This document shows, piece by piece, positions 9,351-18,518 of a stretch of 64,000 nt of DNA (the stretch's first letter is position 1; each line of letters begins with the position of its first letter). Position numbers and translations under genes: made by a program. This stretch comes from Alkalibacterium sp034520745. Lineage in GTDB: Bacteria > Bacillota > Bacilli > Lactobacillales > Carnobacteriaceae_A. The notes beneath the pieces were generated by a model. It had not been told where the DNA came from, searched no databases, and saw only the letters and a list, made by a program, of their open reading frames with translations. The DNA is taken from positions 121,804 to 185,803 of the forward strand of contig JAXHNF010000016.1 in the NCBI GenBank assembly GCA_034520745.1. The letters are read 5' to 3'.

Positions 9351-10229
9351 TTATATACGTTCCTTTCGTGTGTCATTCACAGGTAGTGGATGCTTCAGGT
9401 AGTTTTTCAGTTCCAATAGACGCCTCTCAGCGTCTTTTACGCCCAAGTCATAGATCTGCTGCAACTTGTCCGGGTCACGCTCCAGGCGCCCGATCTTGAT
9501 GGTCTCAGAGGGGCGGATGACGAAGGTGCTGCCGGACTGTTCGTCTTCAGTGATCTTTTCGACCGTTTCGTTGTAATTTTTGTATCTGTTCTTCAATGTT
9601 TCTTTGAAGGACGGGTGGTTTTTGTACCAGGTATCGATCATGAAATCGCTGGGCTTTTTCTTTCGGTAGTCCAGCGGCCGCGTCAAGATGACGAGTGTTT
9701 TACCGAAGCCTAATGCTCGAGCCTTTTCATAAGGGATGCTGTCACTGACGCCGCCGTCAAGGTAGCTTGATCCGTTATAGGGAACAGGCTTGGAGACGAA
9801 AGGCATCGATCCCGATGCTCTCAGTGCTTCCATCTGCTCGAACGGCTTTGTGATCTGCACATATTCCGGCCTCCCGGTTGCCATATTCGTCACGGTGGCA
9901 TAAAAGTCGATCCCGGAGCGTTTGAAGGCTTCCTCGTCAAAGACATCCAGACTAAACGGGACAGTGTAGTACGCAAAGTCCCTGTTCACGATATCACCCG
10001 TTCTGACCAGGCTTCTCAGACTGATGTAACGCTTGTCTTTTATGTAATTTTTATTATACCTGATCGCTCTTCCTTTTTGCCTGGACGCAAAGTTGATCCC
10101 GAACAGGGCCCCGGCAGACACGGTCACCATGCCGTCGACGGTTATCTCTTCTTCTATCAATGTGTCCAAAACGCCGGCAGTATATAACCCTCGCATACCA
10201 CCGCCTTCCAGTACCATTCCTGTAGACAT
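9351..10229 (-). CDS. Patatin-like phospholipase
   Basis: Serine acyl hydrolase of 292 residues in the bacterial patatin family. The oxyanion-hole loop (LEGGGMRGLYTAGVLD) is at residues 7-22, the nucleophile segment TVSAGA at about 36-41, and the dyad aspartate in YLDGGVSDSIPY at about 155-166. The nucleophile elbow reads T-V-S-A-G where the family usually has G-x-S-x-G, so the first glycine is replaced by threonine. The start follows AAAGGTGAG. The C-terminal third is basic and helical. Likely a cytoplasmic lipid acyl hydrolase; substrate unknown. It is translationally coupled to the gene at 8764-9350. Confidence 0.85.
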   Translation of the reverse strand: MSTGMVLEGGGMRGLYTAGVLDTLIEEEITVDGMVTVSAGALFGINFASRQKGRAIRYNKNYIKDKRYISLRSLVRTGDIVNRDFAYYTVPFSLDVFDEEAFKRSGIDFYATVTNMATGRPEYVQITKPFEQMEALRASGSMPFVSKPVPYNGSSYLDGGVSDSIPYEKARALGFGKTLVILTRPLDYRKKKPSDFMIDTWYKNHPSFKETLKNRYKNYNETVEKITEDEQSGSTFVIRPSETIKIGRLERDPDKLQQIYDLGVKDAERRLLELKNYLKHPLPVNDTRKERI

Positions 10230-10326
10230 GCACTCACCTTTTCATTGTTTAGATCATTCAGTATCGTTTACTCATAGTGCTGAAATAGTTCTTTCCTAAC
10301 TATACCATTTTTACACGGTAATTATA

Positions 10327-10362
10327 AAGAACCTGTACCGAATTATCCGGTACAGGTTCTGT
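10327..10362 (-). terminator. Terminator of the first Ltp gene
   Basis: AAGAACCTGTACCG and CGGTACAGGTTCT form a near-perfect stem just after the stop codon of the gene at 10367. Confidence 0.85.
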
Positions 10363-10366
10363 GTAT

Positions 10367-11273
10367 TTAATCCAGATTATCCAATGCATACTGAGCTTGG
10401 TCGGCAGTAAAGCCTTCAAAAATGAGCTGATCATACAGACCGCTGTCTGAGAAATCAGTATAGTCTAAATAATCTTTAGCTTTCTGAAGGGCTTGGGCGT
10501 TCCAGTCAGCTGAAATATTATCTATTGCATATTGTGCTTGTTCACTAGTATATTCTTCAAATATCAGCTGATCATATAAGCCTTCTTTTGAAAAAGCTGA
10601 ATAGTCAAGATATTGTTCAGCTTGGTTCAAAGCTTGCTGGTTCCAGTCTGCATCGATATTGTCTACTGCATACTGGGCAGCATCCTCAGGATAACCCTCG
10701 AAAATCAACTGATCATAAAGTCCAATTTTTGAAAAAGCAGAATACCCTAAATACTGTTGACCTTGAGAAAGTGCATTATCCTGTTCGCGTGTCACATTGC
10801 TAGTCTGTTCTTCGATTTCTTCTGCTTCTGATTCCTCCACAACTTCTTCTATTTCTTCTGATTCCTCCACAACTTCTTCCTCTACAACCTCTTCGACTTC
10901 TTCCTCGGGTTGCTCTTCGACTTTTTCTTCCTCTTCCTCCACAACTTCTTCTGAATAGTCCGTGGAGGCTTCTTCAGAGCTATTATCAACATCTTCTTCG
11001 ACTGTTTCTTCCGGCTCCTCTTCTTCAGTCATCATCTTCGGTCTCTGCTGGATGTTCCTCTGTTTCTAAGACTTCTTCAGCTTCTGTTTCTTCCTCAGCA
11101 ATATCTTCAGTATCGGGTTCCTCTGCACGTTCATTGTCCTCTCCAAGGGAGCCAAACGCACCAAACACAAAGAGAACAACCAGGATTATAAACCACCACT
11201 TTTTATAAAACGGTTTTAATTCTTTAGCTCTTACTTCATTTCCATTCTCATTAAATAATTTTTTCCTGGACAT
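10367..11273 (-). CDS. Membrane-anchored Ltp-repeat protein 1 (frameshifted)
   Basis: Cell-surface protein built from a short basic N-terminus, one membrane segment (KKWWFIILVVLFVFGAFG, about residues 25-42), a long Glu-rich linker of about 110 residues and three Ltp repeats (PF07553-type) of about 45 residues at the C-terminus. Each repeat has the pattern A..YL.YS.FS..GLYDQLIFEG....AQYA.DN..ADW. The frame breaks near 11030 inside the acidic linker. The founding Ltp of phage TP-J34 is a lipoprotein that blocks DNA injection; here no lipobox cysteine is visible, so anchoring is by the helix. The start follows AAGGAGGA. A phage-exclusion role is possible but unproven for chromosomal copies. Confidence 0.82.
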
Positions 11274-11526
11274 TATTTTCCTCCTTAAAGAATCAGTAAT
11301 TTTTACACGTGATTATAGTCATTCTATTGGATCGATAGGATGCGCTGTCTTTGCCAGTTGAGCGTGGGTGGTATGTAGCACGTGGCCAGTCTGATTTTAT
11401 TTCATATATACACTCCCTTTGTATCCAAGTTAAAGTAAACGCTTACAGTTAATAGATATATATTAACACTTTAAAACGTAATGACACAACTAATAAGCAT
11501 TATTTTCGCACAATACAGTAGATACT

Positions 11527-11585
11527 AAAATCTCCGGACACCAGTAACTCGATTTATACGAGTTACTGTGTACGGAGACTATTTG
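11527..11585 (-). terminator. Terminator of the second Ltp gene (3' part)
   Basis: AGTCTCCGTACACAGTAACTCG pairs with CGAGTTACTGGTGTCCGGAGAT on the minus strand, followed by TTTT. Three short mismatches interrupt an otherwise long stem. Confidence 0.75.
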
Positions 11586-11586
11586 T

Positions 11587-11787
11587 TTAACCTACATTAT
11601 CGACTGCATACTGGGTCTGTTCTGGTGTAAAGCCTTCAAAAATCAGCTGGTCGTAGATCTCGCTGTCTGTGAACTCGCGAGTGACTACGGTAGTCTTCAG
11701 CCTGTTTGAGAGCCTGGGCGTTCCAGTCGGCGGAGACGTTATCGATCGCATACTGAGCTTCTTCATCCGTGTACTGTTCTTGAACCT
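11587..11787 (-). pseudogene. 3' part of Ltp-repeat protein 2, cut off by the IS605 element
   Basis: Reading from the IS boundary, the segment encodes the second half of one Ltp repeat (EQYTDEEAQYAIDNVSADWNAQALKQAEDY) and, after a one-base shift near 11685, a final repeat ending in IYDQLIFEGFTPEQTQYAVDNVG and a stop at 11587. It has no start codon or ribosome binding site of its own. It fits as the missing C-terminus of the gene at 13642-14285: together they give repeats in register, apart from about seven residues (the YDQLIFE part) lost at the junction. Confidence 0.75.
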
Positions 11788-11868
11788 CTCATGACTAAAG
11801 TCACGAGATTCTCGGGAATAGAGCATACTTGCGGGCGTATTTTTTTACCCGTAGCGGTTTTCTCTTAT

Positions 11869-13060
11869 TTACCAGGCTATTTCGCCGTAGTTCCTACGGT
11901 TCTTATTTATGTTTAAGCTCAGCGATCGTATTCGAAGACCTTCGGTCAGAATATTAATACTCGCATTGATGTCACGATCGTGGTTTGTCAGGCAAACAGG
12001 ACGCGTCCACTCTCGGGATACAAGTGTTTTACTTCCCGTCTGCATGACCACACTCTGAACAAATTTGACTTGACGGAAACCATTTGTCTATCTTGATGAT
12101 TTCTCTTCCGTACAGATCTGCTTTGTACGTGTAATTGGGTTGCAAAACGAGACCAGGATACATCAGAAATGCTTTTCGCCAGTATAGTTGAGTTACGCAG
12201 CATGCCTTTCGTATTTAAGTCTTCAATACAGATAACATCGTGATTTTTGATTATATCTGTACTCAACTTATTGAGAAAATCATGGCGTTGGTTCATTACT
12301 TTTTCGTGTAAGCGGGCAACTTTACGCTTTTGTTTCTGATAGTTTTTAGCATCTAATAGAAGAATGCCTTTCTCTATTGGCAAGTAACGCACGTCTTGAC
12401 AACTTACGTTGTTCCCGTTTCAGTTTACTCTCCATCTTTGACGTAAATCTATTACTGTCAATCTTTTTGACCCGTAGACAGAATTGCAAAGTCGGCAATG
12501 CCAAATCAATCCCAATAGCAGCATCTGCTTTCGGATAGGTGATGATGTCTTCACAGAGCAAGGCAACAAAAAACTTACCACTCGGATTTCTTCGGATGGT
12601 CGCATTGAAGATACGCCCCTTAGGCTCTTAGGCTCTTGACTTGCAAATCTGACGTGTCCTAACTTCAGGTAATTTCAACCGATTACCGTTAATTGCGATA
12701 TCTGTTGTTCACTCTTTAGTCGTATAGCTTTGCACAGGATTCTTCTTACTTTTAAACCGTGGCCGCTTCGTTTGTTCTCTTGAAAAATCTGGAAAAAGAG
12801 TCGGAAAGATGTTTCAGAGAGATTGAAGAGCAATACTATTACCTCTTTCAGCCACTGTGTGGCTTCATTATTTTTCATTAGAGGAGCATAGCCGAACAAG
12901 CATTATAAGATAAGCCTCTGTGTGTTTTATTATATTCGTCATTCCACAAATTCAAGAAATGGTTATAGATGAAACGTGAACAACCGATGGTCTTAGTAAT
13001 CAATACTTCTTGTTCTTTATTTGGATAAATTCTATATTTATAGGCTTTATGGCGTAACAT
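11869..13060 (-). CDS. tnpB: TnpB, RNA-guided nuclease of an IS605 element (frameshifted)
   Basis: Reassembled across several frame breaks. It starts MLRHKAYKYRIYPNKEQ (after GAGGTGAAGGC) with the typical N-terminal GCSRFIYN and RGLSYN segments. RuvC residues are visible as IGIDLAL (Asp), CIEDLNTKGM (Glu) and NHDRDINASINI (Asp). The zinc-ribbon part reads SQICSECGH and then WTRPVCLTN, where an Arg stands in for one of the four usual cysteines. Known TnpB proteins cut DNA next to a target motif under guidance of an RNA from the element's right end. Breaks occur near 12050, 12370, 12600 and 12880; they may be sequencing errors or real decay. Confidence 0.78.
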
Positions 13061-13070
13061 TGCCTTCACC

Positions 13071-13474
13071 TCATTTCTTTTTCTGACTAGTGATATATAG
13101 CTGTATTTGTTCTTCTGTGTTTTCCACTAACGGTCGCTACGAAGTAGCTGGGGCTCCACAAATGTCCTCCCAAAGGTGATTTTTTCAGTTCGGGATGTTG
13201 TTTAAATAATAGTCTGGCAGAGACCACCTTTGAATGCTTTGACTAAATTAGGGATATAATGTTGCGGTTTACATTCGATAAGTAAATGGATATGGTCAAT
13301 GTCTGTTTCCATAGCCATGATCTCAACGTTGTTTCAGTAGCAATATGTTTTAATAATTCTTTAATATCAATATCTATTTGTATCAACTAAAATATCTTGG
13401 CGATATTTTACACACCAAACTAAGTGGTACTGGATGGCATAGACATAACCACGTCCATAATGTAGTTCTGACAT
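13071..13474 (-). CDS. tnpA: TnpA, IS200-type Y1 HUH transposase (frameshifted)
   Basis: Not visible as one frame, but joining pieces on the minus strand gives a protein of about 134 residues: MSELHYGRGYVYAIQYHLVW, CVKYRQDIL, DIDIKELLKHIATET, a METDIDHIHLLIE segment with the HUH metal-binding pair (HIH), then LVKAFKG, SARLLFKQHPEL, GGHLWSPSYFVATVS with the catalytic-tyrosine region, and a charged tail. At least four single-base breaks are needed. Order and orientation (tnpA then tnpB) match the IS605 group. It stops 11 bases before the TnpB start. Confidence 0.75.
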
Positions 13475-13641
13475 ACTAAACACCTATAATATATTATAAC
13501 ATATGTATTGTTTTACCCCTCATATGAAGGTCCATAATCTAACATTTTAACCAACATCTGTTGATTGATTAACATAGCAAACGCTATGCTTCAATCGAAG
13601 CCGATTCATCTGTCATGACTAGAAGTCACGAGTGTTCTCGG

Positions 13642-14285
13642 CTGTATTATAAACCGGCCAGTTCCAGTAGGCCGTTTTTGGAGAAGGCAGACTCACTGAC
13701 GTACTGCTGTGCCTGTTTCAGGGCCTGCTGTTTATAGTCCGCGCCGATCGTTATGAGTGCGTACTTGGCGGCGTCCTGTGAATGTCCTTCAAAAATCAGC
13801 TGATCATAAAGGCCCATCTCAGAAAAGGCGGTCTGGTTCAAATGTTCTTTTGCCTTGGCCAGAGCAGCCTTCTGTTCGGTAGTGACGGTTTCCTTCGGTG
13901 CCTCAGTCTTTTTCTCGGGTGTTTCTACTGCTTTTTCAGGCTGAGCGGCTTCCTCTTCCACTTCTTCCTCGGGTTCTTCTTCAGCTGCCTCAGTCGGCTC
14001 TTCGGTGGAGACATCCTCCGATTCTTCAGATTCTTCAGGTTCCTCTGGTTCCACGACCTCTTCCGGTTCGTCTTCGGTCTGTTCCTGATCCTCGCCTTCA
14101 CTTTCTGCTTCCTGGACGAGTTCAGTCTCCTCTTCTTCCGGTCGAGCGGTCTCTTCGCCGTTCATGCCGATCGCGGCTCCGGCTCCGATCCCTAAAGCAA
14201 GCAGCCACAGCCACCAGCGTTTGTAAAGCGGTTTTTTCTTTTTCGTTTTAGTGACTCTCTTTTTTCTCGATCTGTTTGCTGACAT
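13642..14285 (-). pseudogene. 5' part of Ltp-repeat protein 2, interrupted by the IS605 element
   Basis: Starts at 14285 after AGGAGGAAC. It has a basic N-terminus, a membrane helix (RWWLWLLALGIGAGAAIGM), a Glu/Pro-rich linker of about 100 residues (PEEPEESEESED and similar) and one complete Ltp repeat ending at GADYKQQ. The second repeat begins (AQQYVSESAFSKNGL) and is then replaced by LELAGL and a stop where IS sequence starts. Architecture matches the neighbour at 10367-11273, so the two arose by duplication. The rest of the gene is at 11587-11787. A truncated protein with one repeat could still be made. Confidence 0.78.
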
Positions 14286-14407
14286 GAAAAGTTCCTCCTG
14301 ATGCGTTTATGTACCTCACCACTTCGTCGGTCGTGGTGGATGGATTAGATTTATAGTATCATTGCCTACGGTCGAAAGCTATTTATATTTTTGACTTTTC
14401 TAGCAAG

Positions 14408-14460
14408 AAAAGCACATCTGTCACATCTCCGTAAACAAAGAGAATGACTGATGTGCTTTT
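14408..14460 (-). terminator. Terminator of the membrane protein gene at 14469
   Basis: AAAAGCACATC pairs with GATGTGCTTTT across a loop of about 31 bases immediately after the stop codon. Confidence 0.6.
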
Positions 14461-14468
14461 ACTGACTA

Positions 14469-16090
14469 CTAGTCTAAAATAATCACCTTGAATTCATTGT
14501 TTTCATTGGCTTCGCCTTCGACGACTTGACCTTCTTCAACGAATGGGAGTCCATCGTGCAGTTCGATGTCGGCTTTATAGATGCTCCCGTCGATCATGAA
14601 GTAGTAGATCGTGTTGCCGGAAACGACCGCCTGCGAGATGTTTTCGACTTGGCCGCTGACTTCAGTCACGTTCTCATCGACAACGTCCACGATGTCCTCT
14701 TCGGCGTCATCTGAATCGGTGATCGTCTGTCCGTTCAGCTGTGTGATCAAGCCGTCTACGGTGTCACTGGTGATGACTTTCTGGTAATCCTGTGCATCGA
14801 CCAGCGCATACGAACGGACGAGGCCGGAATCATCTTTCAGGGATGAAATGTAGTACGGACGGTCGTTCAGACTGATCAGGAGCGGGAAAGTCGACTCGAA
14901 GCGCATCTGCTGGAGCGAGCCTTCTGCCGATTCCATGGCCGATACTTCGTCTAGCTGAAGTGACCGGGTAATAATCAGCTGCTTTCGTGCGCATATTGAC
15001 AAGATAAAATCCGATATTAGAGGCATCATTGTTGACGGAAGTGACTCCAGTATAGAGATAAATATCGTTATCCATTGGAATATAGTTATAGCCATCTGTC
15101 GTTTGCAGTTACACCACGTTGGCCAAAGTGCGCATTGAAGAAGCCGGCTGCTGTACTGTCCGCGGTAATTGAGCTGCTGCATGATGAGATTTGCCGAATA
15201 CACACGGTCAGCCCACTCTGGCATAGAATCCAAGTCATACTCTTCTGTTTCTCCTGTTACCGCGTCTAAAACGATCAATCCAGTTGGCTCGAGTTGTTTG
15301 AACCAGAATACATTTTCATAGGTCGTAGCGATATAGTAGGGATGGCCTTCGTCATCAACTTCAAACGACGGGTCTTCGAAAAGTTTAGTTGGATGATTAA
15401 AACGCAGGTGACGTTTCACATTACGATTCAGATACTCCAGAATCCGAATACTTGATGTTTTCATCCAGATCTTCCACTTCCACGGCCCCCGAGACCATGT
15501 CGACTTTCAGATAATTCGGGTATCCCTTCACTGCGGTTAGTGAACCAGCGAATAAAGCTGGCGTACTTCAGCGGCGTGACACGGTACGGGTCGTTATCGA
15601 TATTGATTTGAGTGTACGTTTCGGCAGGGACGAACTGAGAGACCAGTTCACTGATCGAGCCGATCCGTCTGTCACCCAGGCGCTGGGCTGTGTCTCTGTC
15701 CATCATCGGGATGGATGATTCGTCCATGGCCGGAAAATCCTCTTCAAAGCTTTTTTCTTCCACTTCGATAAGTGAGGCATAATCCGTGGCACGGAACATG
15801 ACGCCATTGACCAGGTTACCGACACCGATACCAATGACCACCAGTACAGGCAGGGCCAGAACGCCGTACTTCAGTTTTTTTGCATAAAAGAACTGACCGT
15901 CCAGTGTGATTTCGATGGCAATGATGAGCGCTGACAAAATCAGCAGCAGAAACCTGAACTGCTGCGAATGGATATTCAGTGCAGGGGTGTATATGTAGAA
16001 TACGACTAAACGAGACGATGAACAGTGAGATGATGTAAAGTCCAGGCGTTTCTTTGATGTTTTCATAAAACCTTCCTTTTTATATGTCAT
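14469..16090 (-). CDS. Conserved membrane protein with large extracellular domain (multiple frameshifts)
   Basis: Reassembled from about four frames into a protein of about 540 residues. The N-terminus has hydrophobic segments (RFLLLILSALIIAIEITL and YGVLALPVLVVIGIGVGNLV). A conserved core follows: NGVMFRATDYASLIEVEE, then DTAQRLGDRRIGSISELVSQF and TQINIDNDPYRVTPLKYASFIRWF. The C-terminal domain is beta-rich (PYYIATTYENVFWFKQLEPTG and IYLYTGVTSVNNDASNIGF). I recall similar uncharacterised proteins in Firmicutes, sometimes labelled Tat-signal or CvpA-like, but know no proven function. Breaks lie near 14985, 15115, 15470 and 16000. It stands between two terminators and is probably transcribed after the small membrane gene upstream. 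Confidence 0.65.
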
Positions 16091-16127
16091 TCACCGGTAA
16101 GGAGAAATGACCGAATTTTGGTCGTGA

Positions 16128-16575
16128 TCAGTCGCTGGGGAAACGTTTAAGGGTGAGGACCAGCTGGATGATATAGAGATATAAGGGAACGAGGGCTATG
16201 GACAGGACGACATTAGCTACGCTTCAAAGGTGTCCGTTCCATCCATTCAAGCGCGATCCGTCCGACCAAACCCACTAAATGCAACATAATGACGAGCTTC
16301 AATACTTTCGTGGGCTGGTTCTTATAGAGCCCGTACAAGATGATGCCGACAAACAAGTATAATACAGGATACATTAAGATCATTGTCGTGTCGATAGAGT
16401 CAAACGGCACCATGAACACGCCCATGAAAATGATATGGATAAAAGTGGCAAGTTTAAATGGCCGTCTGTATGTATCGACGGCATTGAATGACTTAGTCAT
16501 CTCATTTTCGTCTTTTAAAAGCAAACCGACGCTCATGATCAGTGCAAAATAAAAAAAACCCCATCCGGTCCTCAT
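16128..16575 (-). CDS. Small four-helix membrane protein of unknown function (frameshifted)
   Basis: The open frame gives 120 residues with membrane segments at about 5-20, 42-60, 68-83 and 90-107. A one-base shift near 16222 replaces the ending LKRS with VANVVLSIALVPLYLYIIQLV and a short charged tail to 16128. That adds a fifth convincing membrane helix, so the true protein is probably about 148 residues. I do not recognise the family. It precedes the large membrane protein on the same strand by about 40 bases and may be co-transcribed with it. Confidence 0.6.
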
Positions 16576-16711
16576 CCTTTCTCCAGTAAACGAAACACTA
16601 CCTTATACCAGTATAACCTGTTTTGACCTTAATTCAATCTTCAGTTTGATATTAACCTAATTACTTCAAGCAGAAAAGCCAGCCAGAAATTAATCCAACT
16701 TACTTTTTCAT

Positions 16712-17451
16712 CTACTTATTGTCGACCAATGTGGGAATGTCCCATGGAGTAATAATGCCTACTATATCATTTTTTGAAGTAATCATGTTATTCGCTTTTT
16801 TAGTTATAAGCAGTATAAATGTTGTATTACCCTTTTTGGATTTGTTTGTTAAAAATCTCTTCAATGTAATAAATAGATTTGTTTTTCGTAAATGACATCG
16901 TATGAGTCAACGCTATCATCGGCTTGAAGAACTTCAGATAAAGACGTTTTTTCGACTAAAATTATATCTCCTTCAATCACACTAGCTAGGTATTTTGTTA
17001 TTCCGTTTTCTGTCACTAACCCAATCAGTTGCTCATTTTTAAATACTGGGAATTGAGTGTAATTTTTTCTCTTACAATTTTTAAAGCGTTGCTAAGGCGG
17101 TCACTATCATTGAAGGATATAACATCATTAATAAATAAATCTCTAACTTTTTTCAGGGTGGCTGATTTTGCTAGCAATAGTATTAACCTCTTCTATAATA
17201 CTGTTGCTAGGATAAGCTATAGGCTCATCGGTTGTAGACGCATGCGTTATCGTATTTCTTAAATCATTGATGACTTTTAGTCTGCTGTAATAACTTGAGA
17301 TTAATTTATCTCCGTTATTTCTTCCTTTATTTATCATATTTGAAAAACCATTCCTGTGTTCATTGTTCGATAAATGCAGTTTCTTTATGATTGCCCTGTC
17401 CAATCTATTAAAGGCTGAATTAAATCTTTCATATTGGCTGCTTGTAGTCAT
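16712..17451 (-). CDS. HEPN-like domain fused to a CBS pair (frameshifted)
   Basis: Reassembled protein of about 245 residues. Residues 1-100 are helical and carry LRNTITH, the R-N-x3-H signature of HEPN ribonucleases, followed by PIAYPSNSIIEEVNTIASKI. After a break near 17150 come two CBS motifs: VRDLFINDVISFNDSDRLSN, FPVFKNEQLIGLVTENGITKYL, and NDIVGIITPWDIPTLV at the end. CBS pairs bind adenine nucleotides or c-di-AMP. Breaks also fall near 17070, 16880 and 16830. The start at 17451 is set by the strong AGGAGGGG site. It lies 24 bases after the esterase gene, so they probably form an operon. An RNase gated by a nucleotide is inference; similar fusions exist in Firmicutes, with function undescribed as far as I know. 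Confidence 0.7.
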
Positions 17452-17474
17452 TTTGTCCCCTCCTAATAAATTTT

Positions 17475-18374
17475 TCAATCGATATGCTTGATTAGAAATT
17501 CTCGAATGATCCCGACGACTTCATCGGTATAGAAGATGCTTCCCCCGTGATCGGCGTCGTCCACACAGTAAAATTCTGCCTCGATGTCATGCTTCTGGCA
17601 TGCTTCATAGAGCAGGGCGCTTTGTTCGAATGGAACCACTGTGTCTTTGTTGCCGTGCAGGATCAACAGCGGGCTCTCGGGTTTGTACCTGTTTAGATAA
17701 TAAGAGACAGAGGCCTGTTTGACGTGGGCCCCATCGTCACCCCTGATGAATTCGGTAAGCAAAAGATTCGGCGGGCTGGTCGGTTTGGCGTGATCCGTCG
17801 CAGAAGGCTGGTTCAGCGATCGCTTCAAAGTCGGTCACACCGTAAATGTCGATGCAGGCTTTGATCAGCTGGAAGTGGCTCAGTCGACTTGTCCAGCATA
17901 TTTGTGCCATGTCGCCCAGGCCATGACCGCTGTGTGGCCGCCGCTTGAATCCCCCGAAAGGAAGAGATTGGTCATATCCAGCTCCAGTTCGCCGGCATGG
18001 GCATTCAGATAGCGGACAGCCGTTTTCGCGTCATGGATATGACCGGGGAACGTGGCATCCGGAATGGGTAGGTATTCCACGATGGCTAAGACAAAACCGC
18101 GGGTCACGATCTCTTTGAAGTCCATGATGATGTTGTTCAGATCCTGCTGGAACCATCCGGACCCCTGGATATGCACAAGCACGGGATATGGTCCATTCAG
18201 TTCATATCCCTCAGGGTAGACCATACGAATCCTTAAATTCCGGTTGTTTTTTCGCTGATAGATAAGATCTTCTGGTATGATGCGTGCCCGGATGTTCTGT
18301 TTATCTCCGGAAACGGTCTTCATTCCTTTGGGCTGTGCAGTCGCTTTCGGCATGTATTCATAACTGTCTGTCAT
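17475..18374 (-). CDS. Alpha/beta hydrolase, esterase/lipase type (frameshifted)
   Basis: Cytoplasmic esterase of about 300 residues in the hormone-sensitive-lipase-like group. The first frame (from MTDSYEYMPKA at 18374) holds the oxyanion segment HIQGSGW and the nucleophile motif GDSSGGH. The second holds the acid residue region LLILHGNKDTVVPF and the catalytic histidine in DDADHGG near the C-terminus. The break lies near 17830-17880. In place of the usual HGGG motif it has IQGSG, as in some bacterial carboxylesterases. A GGAGACG site precedes the start. It is upstream of the HEPN-like/CBS gene in a likely operon. Substrate unknown. Confidence 0.8.
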
Positions 18375-18465
18375 ATGTAATCGTCTCCATTTCACTGTTT
18401 CCTTTATTATATGGGTTTGGGGAATAAACCGCAATCCATGTTAAAACTATCTTTTGATACATGAA

Positions 18466-18499
18466 AAAGGACTTGTCTGTTTAATCTCAGACGAGTCCT
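18466..18499 (-). terminator. Terminator of the thiamine-binding protein gene
   Basis: AGGACTTGTCTG pairs with CAGACGAGTCCT with one mismatch across an eight-base loop; on the minus strand it is followed by TTTTTC. It lies about 20 bases after the stop codon at 18519. Confidence 0.75.
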
Positions 18500-18518
18500 G
18501 GCCTTAAAGCGCTGATCG

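Larger units (their letters stand above)
11788..13612 (-). mobile_element. IS200/IS605-family insertion sequence with tnpA and tnpB
   Basis: The element of about 1.8 kb lies inside an Ltp gene and carries tnpA (HUH single-strand transposase) followed by tnpB, both on the minus strand. Its left end, upstream of tnpA, has a hairpin (CATAGC, loop AAAC, GCTATG at 13573-13588). Its right end, after tnpB, has the hairpin CTCGTGACTTTAGTCATGAG near 11789-11808. Elements of this family move by peel-and-paste and do not duplicate their target. The right-end region just after tnpB should encode the omega RNA that guides TnpB, with the first Ltp bases beyond it acting as the guide. Exact ends are estimated. 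Confidence 0.82.

Noticed and set aside
10367..10800. Regularly spaced similar sequence blocks, considered as a CRISPR array
   Set aside because: The period is about 135 bases and the blocks encode Ltp protein repeats in frame; no short identical repeats with unique spacers are present.
13782..14195. Plus-strand frame of 137 codons, rich in Phe and Leu, opposite the Ltp gene
   Set aside because: It is the antisense of the Glu-rich linker (GAA/GAG read backwards gives TTC/CTC). No ribosome binding site and no family resemblance.
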